This document shows positions 27,214 through 35,487 of a stretch of 60,997 nt of DNA, piece after piece. Source of the DNA: Streptomyces virginiae (lineage in GTDB: Bacteria; Actinomycetota; Actinomycetes; Streptomycetales; Streptomycetaceae); the NCBI RefSeq assembly GCF_000720455.1, contig NZ_JOAK01000032.1, positions 1 through 60,997 on the forward strand, read 5' to 3'. How positions within the stretch are numbered: position 1 is the first letter of the stretch; the number at the start of each line of letters is the position of its first letter. Position numbers and translations under genes: made by a program. The notes under the pieces are model-generated. The model was not told the DNA's origin and did no database searches. It saw only the letters and a program-made list of their open reading frames with translations.

Positions 27214-28839
27214 TCAGGGGGCGATCTCGAACTCCGGTGCCTTCAGGTCCTTCAGGCAGGCGGTGTCCGGGGCCTGCGGGTCGTCGAAGAACGACACGGC
27301 GATCTCCTGCGCGCACTTCGACGTCGCGAACACCACGTGCGGCTCGTACGGGACCGTGACGGCCTTGGCCTTGCCCAGCGTACGGGCGACGTATGCGCCG
27401 TTGTCCGCACCGGTCTGGGAGTCGAAGCCGCCCGACAGGGCGAGGGTCGGGATGTCGCCGCGCGTGGCGTCACGGATGGAGGGCGGCGCCGCCGGGACGT
27501 TCCAGACGTCGCAGTCCGGGCGGAGGGAGGTGAGCTGCGGCGCCTGTGCCTGCACCGAGGGCGGGAAGGACGGGAACGTCTCCTGACCGCCGCGGAGCGC
27601 CTGTTCCTGGGTCTCGTACGGCGTCCACTCGCTGCAGAAGACGCCGTAGACGAGACCGTGCGCGATCCTGCCCATGGCCTGGGGGCTGAGCTTGCCGCCC
27701 GCCCACTGCTGGGCGATCCGCTGCGGCTTGCCGTTCGCCAGCTCGTCGAGGGCGGCGGGCACCTGGGGCGCCACGTGGGTGGCCGAGGTCATCCAGTTCA
27801 CCAGGGCTCCGCCGTCGAGGACGACCTTCACCGGCTTGTCGCTGCCGGGGAGCGTGACGGTGGTGGTGACCGGCTTGGCCTCCAGTTGGCGGACGAGCCT
27901 GTCGAAGGTGGCCGACAGGTTCGGATAGCGCTTGTTGCACGCGGGCTGGGCCGCGCAGGCCTTGAACAGGCCGTCGAATCCCTGCTTGGCGCTGCTCCAG
28001 GTGGCCGCCGAACCGGACCTGGACGGCGGGAGGATGCCGTCGATGCCCACCGAGCGGAGTCCCTCGGGGTGCAGGCGCATGTAGACCAGGGCCAGGTGGG
28101 TGCCGTAGGAGATGCCGTAGAGGTTCCACTTGTCGATGCCGAGCGTCTTGCGGAGGTCCTCGTAGTCGGCGGCGCTCTCGATGTCGTTGTAGGCGCTGAG
28201 GTCGATCCCGCGGGCCGCGAGCTTGTCGCGGCAGGCCTTGGTGGCCTCGACGTGCAGGCGCTCGGTGGCCGGTGCGTCGTGGGGGAGGCCGACCGCGCGT
28301 GCGTTGAACTCGTCGATGTCGGGGCACAGGAGGTTCGGGTCGGCCGAGTACGTTCCGCGCTGGGACATGAAGATCACGTCGCGGTCGCGGTTCAGGCCTC
28401 CGTCGATCGCCATCTTCGCCTCCCCCACCGCGTCGTCTCCGGGACCGCCCGCGAGCCAGACGATGGGGTCGGCCTTCGGTGTGCCGGACGCCGCCGGCAC
28501 GATCGCGACGCCGAGCCGGACGGAGCGGCTGTCGGGCTTGCCGCGGTTCTCGGGCACGGTGAGCGTTCCGCAGCGGGCCCCTTCGAGGGCCTCGATCGGT
28601 TCCGGTGTCTTCGGGCAGGGGCCCGGTTCGAAGGCGGCGTCACCCACGGTCCGGGCGACCGTGCCGCTCGGCGCACCGGGGGTGGGGTCGGTGCCGGTAC
28701 CGGCTCCGGTGGTGGTCTGCGCCCGGGCGGGCGCCGCGAGGAGGCCGGCGACGAGGAGGGCGGCCGCCAGGCCGGCCGACGACGGAGCCAGGAGTCTTCC
28801 CGCGGAGCGGTGACGGCGAGGCGCACGTGCGGGGGTCAT
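27214..28839 (-). CDS. Secreted TAP-type alpha/beta hydrolase (copy 2)
   Basis: A 541-residue exported hydrolase with a Sec/Tat-like signal (RRHRSAG, then an Ala/Leu core ending APARAQ). The nucleophile elbow is YGISYGTHLA. The C-terminal TAP-like part has LALSGGFDSQTGA with a catalytic Asp region. These proteins are relatives of Streptomyces tripeptidyl aminopeptidases and some proline iminopeptidases. The gene follows a paralogue in the same direction by 12 bases, with its ribosome site GGGAGGG straddling the end of that gene. Substrate not predictable. Confidence 0.85.
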   Translation of the reverse strand: MTPARAPRRHRSAGRLLAPSSAGLAAALLVAGLLAAPARAQTTTGAGTGTDPTPGAPSGTVARTVGDAAFEPGPCPKTPEPIEALEGARCGTLTVPENRGKPDSRSVRLGVAIVPAASGTPKADPIVWLAGGPGDDAVGEAKMAIDGGLNRDRDVIFMSQRGTYSADPNLLCPDIDEFNARAVGLPHDAPATERLHVEATKACRDKLAARGIDLSAYNDIESAADYEDLRKTLGIDKWNLYGISYGTHLALVYMRLHPEGLRSVGIDGILPPSRSGSAATWSSAKQGFDGLFKACAAQPACNKRYPNLSATFDRLVRQLEAKPVTTTVTLPGSDKPVKVVLDGGALVNWMTSATHVAPQVPAALDELANGKPQRIAQQWAGGKLSPQAMGRIAHGLVYGVFCSEWTPYETQEQALRGGQETFPSFPPSVQAQAPQLTSLRPDCDVWNVPAAPPSIRDATRGDIPTLALSGGFDSQTGADNGAYVARTLGKAKAVTVPYEPHVVFATSKCAQEIAVSFFDDPQAPDTACLKDLKAPEFEIAP

Positions 28840-28851
28840 CTGCCCTCCCGG

Positions 28852-30420
28852 TCATTCGGGGATGATCGTGAACGGTTTGGGCTCCACGTCGTCCACGCAG
28901 CTGGTGTCGGGCGCGGTCGGGCGGGCGAAGAACGAAGCCAGGACGCTCTGCGCGCAGGGCGACTGCGGGACCACCCAGTGGCCGATTCCGGGGACCAGCA
29001 CGGAGGTCGAACGGGACAGGTTGCGGGCCACGTCCTTCGCCCAGCTCGCCCCCGTCTTCACGTCGAAGGTGCCGGAGATGACGAGCGCGGGCACGGAACT
29101 GACCGTGGGCACCCGCTGGGCGGCCGCGCGGTCCGCAACGTCCCAGATCCGGCACGCCGGGTACTGGAAGGGAAGTTGCGGCACCTCGGCGAGGACCGTG
29201 TCCGGCCACGCGGGATAGACCTTGCGCCCGGCGTTCAGCACGTCGGTCTGCGAATACCCCGGCGCCCATTCGCCGCACACCACGGACTGCGTCAGTCCGT
29301 GCGCGAACTCGCCGGTCTTCTGGACCGATCCGGCCGCGCGTGCCTTCGCGAAGCGCTCCGGGTTTCCGGCTGCGAGCTCGTCGAGCGCCGCCGGAAGGTC
29401 CTCGGGCCGGGGCGAGAAGGCGACGATCAGGTTCAGGAGCGCGCCGCCGTCGAGGACGACCGTGACCGGCTTTCCCCCGCCGGGCGGCTCGACGTTGAGC
29501 GTCAGGGGGTGGGCCTCGAGCCTGCGCACCTGTTCGGTCAGCATCTGGCGGAAGTCCGGGTAGCGGTCCTTGCAGGCGGGCTGCGCCGCGCAGGCCTCGA
29601 TGATGTTGTCGATCCCCTCGGCGGTGCTGGCCCACGTCCACGGAAGGGTCACGTGCTGGGGAGGCGTGATCGAGTCGATCGCGAACGCGCGGATGCCCTC
29701 GGGGTGCAGGCGCAGGTACGTGAGGGCCAGGTTGCTGCCGTACGAGTAGCCGTAGACGTTCCACTGACGCAGCTTCAGCGCCTTGCGCAGGTCGGCGAAG
29801 TCGGCGGCGTTCTCCGTGGTGTTGTAGGCGCTCAGGTCGATGCCCTGGGCCGTGAGGCGGTCCCGGCAGTCCTTGACGGCTTTCAGCATGAGCTGTTCGG
29901 CCTGCTCCGAGTCGTAGCCGAGGCCGACGGCCTGCGCGTTGAACCGGTCGACCTCCGGGCAGGCGAGGTTCGGCCGGTCGTAGAGGTTGCCGCGCTGGGC
30001 CATGATGATCAGGTCGCGGTCCTTGTTCAGGCCGGAGTCGACGAGGAAGGGAATGTCGTCGAAGGTGTCGGCGCCGGGACCGCCCGCCATGAACACCACG
30101 GGGTCCTGCGGGGGCTTCGCCGGGTGGATGGCCGCAATGACGGCGACGGCCAGTCTGATGGTCCGGCCTCCCGGGCGGGAGCGGTTCTCGGGAACCTCCA
30201 GGTAGCCGCAGCGTGCGTCGCCCAGAGCCTCGATGGGCTCGGGCGGCTTCGGGCAGGGGCCGGGCACGAACCGGGCCGGGGCCGCCGTGCCGGGGCCGGC
30301 GGACCGGGAGTCCGGTGACGCGGTACCGCCGGCTGCCGGGCCGCCGGGTGTCGGGCCGAAGGCGGTCAGACAGACCAGTGCGGCCGCGGCGGTCACCGCG
30401 TGGAGGGTGTGCTTCGGCAT
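28852..30420 (-). CDS. Secreted TAP-type alpha/beta hydrolase (copy 1)
   Basis: A 522-residue paralogue of the following gene, first in the two-gene operon. It has a short signal sequence (HAVTAAAALVCLTAFG), the same PGPCPKPPEPIEAL entry to the mature enzyme, an AGGPGADT oxyanion-type motif, the nucleophile elbow YGYSYGSNLA, and a matching C-terminal region (LVISGTFDVKTGA). The pair arose by tandem duplication and has diverged substantially. Good AGAGGAA ribosome site. A role in extracellular peptide use is inferred from the family. Confidence 0.85.
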   Translation of the reverse strand: MPKHTLHAVTAAAALVCLTAFGPTPGGPAAGGTASPDSRSAGPGTAAPARFVPGPCPKPPEPIEALGDARCGYLEVPENRSRPGGRTIRLAVAVIAAIHPAKPPQDPVVFMAGGPGADTFDDIPFLVDSGLNKDRDLIIMAQRGNLYDRPNLACPEVDRFNAQAVGLGYDSEQAEQLMLKAVKDCRDRLTAQGIDLSAYNTTENAADFADLRKALKLRQWNVYGYSYGSNLALTYLRLHPEGIRAFAIDSITPPQHVTLPWTWASTAEGIDNIIEACAAQPACKDRYPDFRQMLTEQVRRLEAHPLTLNVEPPGGGKPVTVVLDGGALLNLIVAFSPRPEDLPAALDELAAGNPERFAKARAAGSVQKTGEFAHGLTQSVVCGEWAPGYSQTDVLNAGRKVYPAWPDTVLAEVPQLPFQYPACRIWDVADRAAAQRVPTVSSVPALVISGTFDVKTGASWAKDVARNLSRSTSVLVPGIGHWVVPQSPCAQSVLASFFARPTAPDTSCVDDVEPKPFTIIPE

Positions 30421-30689
30421 GGGCTTCGTTCCTCTGCCGGCATCGACGGCGGGCCTGCTGGGCCAAGCCCCAGCGTTGGGGCGGAACGCTCCTTGTCGAC
30501 GCTACCGGTTGCACCGTACCCACGCACGCGGAGCGGATCAGCGGCCCTGGGCCGGGTCGGGGCCGGTCGGCGCCGACACACCCGCCCGGGTGCGGCGGAT
30601 CACCGGCCCGGTCGACGAGGATCGTACGGCGGCGGCGTCGAGCCGGACACGAGTCCGTCGCCCCTTCCCGCCTCGCCGCCGGAGTCACC

Positions 30690-31652
30690 ATGGCCCCACC
30701 CTCGGACCGGTCGCGCCCCCGCCCCCGCCGGGCTTCGCTCCTGCCGGTCCTGCTGCCCATCGCGGTGCTGATCGTGGTGGCGGTGGCCGTGGGGTCGTGG
30801 CTGCAGTTCACCGAGCGGCAGGCGATCGACACCGTCCACACGGTGGGATCGGGAGCGGCCGACCGGGTGGACGTGCGGGCGACCGTCCAACGCGTCGACG
30901 CAGCGGCCAGGGAGCTGGTGCTGCGGGTCCGGGTCACCCCGCGCGGGTCCCTCGGCGAGGAGGACGGCACCGCCCCGGTCGGGGACCTCAGCCTCCAGAC
31001 CACCGAGGCGACCGTCGGCGACCTGTCGTTCCGGGCGCACGAACGGCTCACGGCCAAGGACGTGAAGGTCGTCATGACGGGTGGGTCGATCGGTGACTAC
31101 CCGTTCGACGCCTACGAGAGCGACATCGGGTTCTGGGCGCAGATGGACGGCAAGGAGGTGCCCGTCCGGATGATGTTCTCCAACAACGACACGCTCTTCT
31201 CCGTCTCCGTGACCCCCTGGCCCTCCCCGCAGGAGGCCGCCCTGGGGCTGGAGTTGGTCCGGTCGGGCAGCCTGCTCGTCTTCGCGGTGCTCATGATGGT
31301 CGTGATGTGGGCGCTGGCGGCGTCGGTGCTCATCGGGACCTGGTACCTGACGTCCCGCGGCGAGGGCCTGGTCTGGCCCGCCCTCGGCTGGATGGCCGCG
31401 ACCCTGTTCGCCCTCTCGGCGTTCCGCAACACCGCACCCGGCTCACCCCCGATCGGCTGCGTGCTGGACTGGTTCGCCTTCCTGTGGGCCGAGACCGTCA
31501 TCGCCCTCTGCGTGATCGCCGTGGTCCTCACCGGCGTCCGCACCGCACTGCGCCAGGACGACGGGAGGACGGACGACGGCAGGACGGACGGCAAGACGGA
31601 CGGCGAACCGGACGGCGGGACGGGCGATCTTGGCGGGGCGAGCAGACAATGA
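30690..31652 (+). CDS. DUF4436-like membrane protein
   Basis: A 320-residue membrane protein with one helix at about residues 16-38, an outer beta-rich domain (VRATVQRVDAAARELVLRVRVTP), then three or more helices from about residue 190, and a hydrophilic tail with a degenerate DGRTDDGRTDGKTDGEPDGG repeat. This matches the actinobacterial DUF4436 family. ATG is 5 bases after GGAG. It precedes the PPK2 gene by 87 bases on the same strand. Function unknown. Confidence 0.75.
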   Translation: MAPPSDRSRPRPRRASLLPVLLPIAVLIVVAVAVGSWLQFTERQAIDTVHTVGSGAADRVDVRATVQRVDAAARELVLRVRVTPRGSLGEEDGTAPVGDLSLQTTEATVGDLSFRAHERLTAKDVKVVMTGGSIGDYPFDAYESDIGFWAQMDGKEVPVRMMFSNNDTLFSVSVTPWPSPQEAALGLELVRSGSLLVFAVLMMVVMWALAASVLIGTWYLTSRGEGLVWPALGWMAATLFALSAFRNTAPGSPPIGCVLDWFAFLWAETVIALCVIAVVLTGVRTALRQDDGRTDDGRTDGKTDGEPDGGTGDLGGASRQ

Positions 31653-31739
31653 GCACGAGGCGCCCGGCACGGTGAAGGTCCCGGGCCGGCGCTCGACGCC
31701 GCCCGCCGCAGCGCCGCGGGTCCAGCGAAGGACTGATGG

Positions 31740-32750
31740 GTGATGTCGGACGAGAGAGCCGAACGCATCGCGGATTTCATCGAGCCGCTGCGGGTGGAGC
31801 CCGGGTCGCGGGTACGCCTCGACCGGGACTTCGATCCCCGCTTCAAGGCCGGCCTGAAGAAGCGGGACGGCGCCGAGCTGCTCCGCGTCGGGGTGTCGTT
31901 GCTGGCCGAGTACCAGGACCGGCTGGCCGCCCAGGACACGTACGGCGTGCTGATGTGCCTCCAGGCCATCGACGCCGGGGGCAAGGACGGGACGATCCGT
32001 CACGTGATGAGCGGCGTCAATCCCCAGGGCGTACGGGTCAGCAGCTTCAAGGTGCCCTCCGCCGAGGAGCTGGACCACGACTACCTGTGGAGGTACGCCC
32101 GGCGGCTGCCGGCGCGCGGCGAGATCGCCATCTTCAACCGCTCGCACTACGAGGAGGTCCTCGTCGTGCGGGTGCACCCCGACAACCTCGTCCGGCAGCA
32201 CCTGCCCGAGGATGCCTGCGGGCCGGACGTGTGGGACCGCCGCTACCGGGAGATCAACCGCTGGGAGCACTACCTCACGGACAACGGGTTCAAGGTGGTG
32301 AAGATCTTCCTGAACCTGTCCGAGGAGGAGCAGCGCGCCCGCTTCCTCAAGCGGATCGACCGGCCGGAGAAGAACTGGAAGTTCTCCGCCGCCGACGTCC
32401 GGGAACGGCGCCGCTGGGACGACTACCAGCACGCGTTCTCCGCGATGCTGTCGGCCACCAGCACGAAGTGGGCGCCGTGGTACGTCGTGCCGGCGGACCG
32501 GAAGTGGTTCGCGCGGATCTGTGCGGCGGCGGTCCTCGCGCACACCCTGATGGACATCGATCCCCAGTACCCCGACGTGGGGGAAGAAGCGCGCAAGGCC
32601 CTCCTCGTCACCCGGCGCGAGCTGGAACGGGAAGCCCCCGCCGGGGCCCCGGCCGATCCGTACGCCGACTCCGCCTCCCGGCGGCGCGGCAAGAAGAAGC
32701 ACGGGAAGAAGCACGGGAAGAACGAGCGCGGGAAGAACGAGCGCGGCTGA
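31740..32750 (+). CDS. Polyphosphate kinase 2 family protein with Lys-rich tail
   Basis: A 336-residue PPK2-family kinase, which transfers phosphate between polyphosphate and nucleotides. The P-loop is AIDAGGKDGTIRHVM and the Walker B region is EIAIFNRSHYEEVLV, followed by the lid arginines RFLKRIDRPEKNWKFS. The last 25 residues are a Lys/Arg/Gly tail built of two short tandem repeats (KKHGKKHGK, then NERGKNERG). Whether it prefers ADP, AMP or another acceptor cannot be settled by eye. It starts at GTG-ATG after GAAGGA. The P-type ATPase gene begins 16 bases after its stop. Confidence 0.9.
   Translation: MMSDERAERIADFIEPLRVEPGSRVRLDRDFDPRFKAGLKKRDGAELLRVGVSLLAEYQDRLAAQDTYGVLMCLQAIDAGGKDGTIRHVMSGVNPQGVRVSSFKVPSAEELDHDYLWRYARRLPARGEIAIFNRSHYEEVLVVRVHPDNLVRQHLPEDACGPDVWDRRYREINRWEHYLTDNGFKVVKIFLNLSEEEQRARFLKRIDRPEKNWKFSAADVRERRRWDDYQHAFSAMLSATSTKWAPWYVVPADRKWFARICAAAVLAHTLMDIDPQYPDVGEEARKALLVTRRELEREAPAGAPADPYADSASRRRGKKKHGKKHGKNERGKNERG
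32692..32748 (+). repeat. Tandem repeats coding the PPK2 tail
   Basis: Two copies of a 12-base AAGAAGCACGGG unit followed by two copies of a 15-base GGGAAGAACGAGCGC unit. They keep the frame and give a strongly positive, flexible tail. Slippage between copies could change its length. Confidence 0.75.
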
Positions 32751-32766
32751 GGCCGGAGGCACGACG

Positions 32767-35487
32767 ATGACGGTGCGGGCGGAATCTGCGGGAGAGCGGC
32801 CCCGGGCCCCGGGAGACGGCTGGTACACGCGTGCTCCGGAAGAGGTCGTGGCCGCGTTCGACGTCGATCCGGCGGTCGGTCTGTCCTCCGCGCGGGCGGT
32901 GGAGCTCCTGGCCGCGCACGGACCGAACGCGCTGCCGGAGGAGGAGGGGGTCCCGGCCTGGCGGCGGTTCCTCGCGCAGTACCGCAGCTACATGCAGATC
33001 GTCCTGCTGGCCGCGGCGGCCGTGTCGCTGCTGATCAGGGAGTGGACCACCGCGGTCCTGCTGCTCGTGCTGACCCTGCTGAACGCGGTGGTGGGCCTGC
33101 GCCAGGAGGGCAAGGCCGAGAGCGCGATGAACGCGCTGCAGTCGATGATGAAGGCCACGGCGAGGGTCCGCAGGGACGGCTCGGAGGCCGAGATCCCCGC
33201 GGAGGGGCTCGTCGTCGGCGACGTCGTGCTCATCTCCGCCGGGGACCAGGTGGGGGCGGACGGGCGCATCATCGAGGCCAGCGCCCTGCAGATCGACGAG
33301 TCGGCGCTGACCGGCGAGAGCGTTCCCGCCCTGAAGGACTCCGGGACGCTCACGGGCTCCCTGCCGGCGCCCGGCGACCGGACGAACATGGCGTTCATGA
33401 ACACGCCGGTCACCCACGGCAGCGGCGTGCTCGTCGTCACCGCGACCGGCGCCGGCACGGAGCTCGGCAAGATCTCCGGGATGCTGTCGGCCACGGAGAA
33501 GGAGGTGCCGCCGCTCACCAAGGAGCTCGACACCCTGACGCTGTGGATCACGGCCGCCGCGGGCCTCACCATGATCGTGATGTTCGCCCTGGGGCGGCAA
33601 CGGGACCAGGCCTGGGACGTGTTGTTCGTCAGCGCGGTCTCGCTGGCCATCGCCGCCATCCCCGAGGCACTGCCGACCGTGACGCAGGCGATCCTGTCCG
33701 TCGGCAGCCTCAACCTGGCCAGGCGGAACGCCATCGTCAAGGAACTGCCGTCGGTCGAGACCCTGGCGTTCACGTCGGCGATCAACTCCGACAAGACCGG
33801 CACCCTGACGATGAACCAGATGACCGCCGTCGAGGTGCTGAGCCCGACCGACCGCTACACCGTCTCGGGCACGGGGTACGGGCTGGCGGGGAGGGTCCAC
33901 CACGCGGCGGGCTCCTCCGCCGGCATCGAGGACGCGATCCTGCCGTACGTGGTGGCCAGTGACGCGAAGCTGGTGGACGGCGAGGTGGTGGGCGACCCCA
34001 CCGAGGGCGCGCTGCTGGTGCTCGCGCACAAGGCCGGGCTGGACGTCGACGCCACCAGGGAGGGCCTGCCCCGGCTGGCCACGCTGCCGTTCGACCCCGG
34101 GTACAAGCTGATGGCCACCTTCAACGAGGCGCGCGACGCCGCCGGACGGCCGGTCGTGCGGTGCCACGTCAAGGGCGCCGTCCCGGCGGTGGTGGCTCGG
34201 GCCGCCACCGCGCTCGCCGCGGGCGAGACCGTCCCGTGGGACGCCGCGCTGGCGGCGCGCGCCGAGGAGCAGACCGAGCGGATGGGCGGTGAGGGGCGCC
34301 GGGTGATGGCCGCCGCGACCCGGGACCTGGATCCGGCCGGCTTCGATCCGGAGGGCGACCTGCTCGCGTACGTCAGGGAGCTGCGGATGACCAGCCTCGT
34401 CGGCATGGTCGACCCGCCCCGCGAGGAGGCCAGGGCCGCCGTGGCCGACGCCCAGGCGGGCCACATCCGGGTGCGCATGGTGACGGGGGACGACGTCACC
34501 ACCGGTGCGGCGATCGCCCGGCAGCTCGGCATCCCGGGCGAGGCGATCCTCGGCGCCGACTTCGCCGCCCTGAGCGAGGAGGAGCAGCTCGACCGGATCG
34601 ACGGCATCGGTGTGGTGGGGCGGGTCGCGCCGGAGCACAAGGTGCTGCTCGCCGACACGCTCAAGAAGCGGGGCGACGTCGTGGCGATGACCGGGGACGG
34701 CGTCAACGACGCGCCCGCCATCAAGTCCGCGGACATCGGGATCGCGATGGGCAGCGGCACGGACGTGGCGAAGAACGCCGGACGCATGATCCTCTCCGAC
34801 GACAACTTCGCCACGATCGTCTACGCCGTGGAGCAGGGCCGCAGGATCTACGACAACCTCACCAAGTACATCCGGTTCGTGCTGCTCCTGCTGGTGACCT
34901 TCGTGCTGACCTTCCTCGGGGCCACGGTCTTCAACATCGCCGCCGGTGAGCCCTTCACGCCTCCGCAGGTGCTGTGGATCCACTTCGTCGTCAACGCCTC
35001 CTTCGGCTTCGCGCTGGGCTTCGACCGGGAGAGTCCCGGGCTGATGCGGCGCAGGCCGCGCCCGCGCGGGGAGTCGGTGCTCACCCGGCCGGTGCTGGTC
35101 ACGGTCGGACTCGGCGGGCTGGCGATCACCGTCGTCCTGCTCGGGCTCATCACGCTCGGCAAGGCCCACTTCGACAGCGTCGCGACCGGTCAGTCCATCG
35201 CGTTCACCGCCTTCGCGCTCTGTCTGATCGTGGCCGCCTTCGAGTGCCGCAGCGAGACGGAGTCGGTGCTGACCCCGTCCACCTTCGACAGCCGGCAGAT
35301 GAACTGGGTGGCACTGGCCCAGTTCGTGCTGGCGGTGCTGGCGACCCAGATGGACGGCTTCCGCCGGCTCCTGGGGACGACGGAGATCGATGCCCGGCAG
35401 TTCGGCTGGGCGGTGCTGGCCGCCCTCGCCCTCCTGCTCCTGTGGGAGCTGGGCAAGCTCGTGGCCCGGCGGTCCCGGAGCACCTGA
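32767..35487 (+). CDS. P-type (P2A-like) cation-transporting ATPase
   Basis: A 906-residue cation pump with no heavy-metal domain. It shows the actuator motif SALTGESVPA, the ion-site helix AIAAIPEALPTVTQ, the phosphorylation site DKTGTLTMNQ, KGAVPAVVARA, MVTGDDVTTGAAIA and TGDGVNDAPA hinge, plus about ten helices. The IPEALP helix points to Ca2+ or a related cation. The residue two before the catalytic Asp is Asn (INSDKTGT), where Cys is usual. Strong GGAGG site. Its stop overlaps the start of the SulP gene by one base (TGATG). Confidence 0.92.
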   Translation: MTVRAESAGERPRAPGDGWYTRAPEEVVAAFDVDPAVGLSSARAVELLAAHGPNALPEEEGVPAWRRFLAQYRSYMQIVLLAAAAVSLLIREWTTAVLLLVLTLLNAVVGLRQEGKAESAMNALQSMMKATARVRRDGSEAEIPAEGLVVGDVVLISAGDQVGADGRIIEASALQIDESALTGESVPALKDSGTLTGSLPAPGDRTNMAFMNTPVTHGSGVLVVTATGAGTELGKISGMLSATEKEVPPLTKELDTLTLWITAAAGLTMIVMFALGRQRDQAWDVLFVSAVSLAIAAIPEALPTVTQAILSVGSLNLARRNAIVKELPSVETLAFTSAINSDKTGTLTMNQMTAVEVLSPTDRYTVSGTGYGLAGRVHHAAGSSAGIEDAILPYVVASDAKLVDGEVVGDPTEGALLVLAHKAGLDVDATREGLPRLATLPFDPGYKLMATFNEARDAAGRPVVRCHVKGAVPAVVARAATALAAGETVPWDAALAARAEEQTERMGGEGRRVMAAATRDLDPAGFDPEGDLLAYVRELRMTSLVGMVDPPREEARAAVADAQAGHIRVRMVTGDDVTTGAAIARQLGIPGEAILGADFAALSEEEQLDRIDGIGVVGRVAPEHKVLLADTLKKRGDVVAMTGDGVNDAPAIKSADIGIAMGSGTDVAKNAGRMILSDDNFATIVYAVEQGRRIYDNLTKYIRFVLLLLVTFVLTFLGATVFNIAAGEPFTPPQVLWIHFVVNASFGFALGFDRESPGLMRRRPRPRGESVLTRPVLVTVGLGGLAITVVLLGLITLGKAHFDSVATGQSIAFTAFALCLIVAAFECRSETESVLTPSTFDSRQMNWVALAQFVLAVLATQMDGFRRLLGTTEIDARQFGWAVLAALALLLLWELGKLVARRSRST

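Noticed and set aside
30421..30689. A small gene or RNA in the divergent gap between the TAP hydrolase and the DUF4436 gene
   Set aside because: Short hairpins such as GCCCCA-GCGT-TGGGGC are present, but there is no coding signature. It is best read as two promoters.
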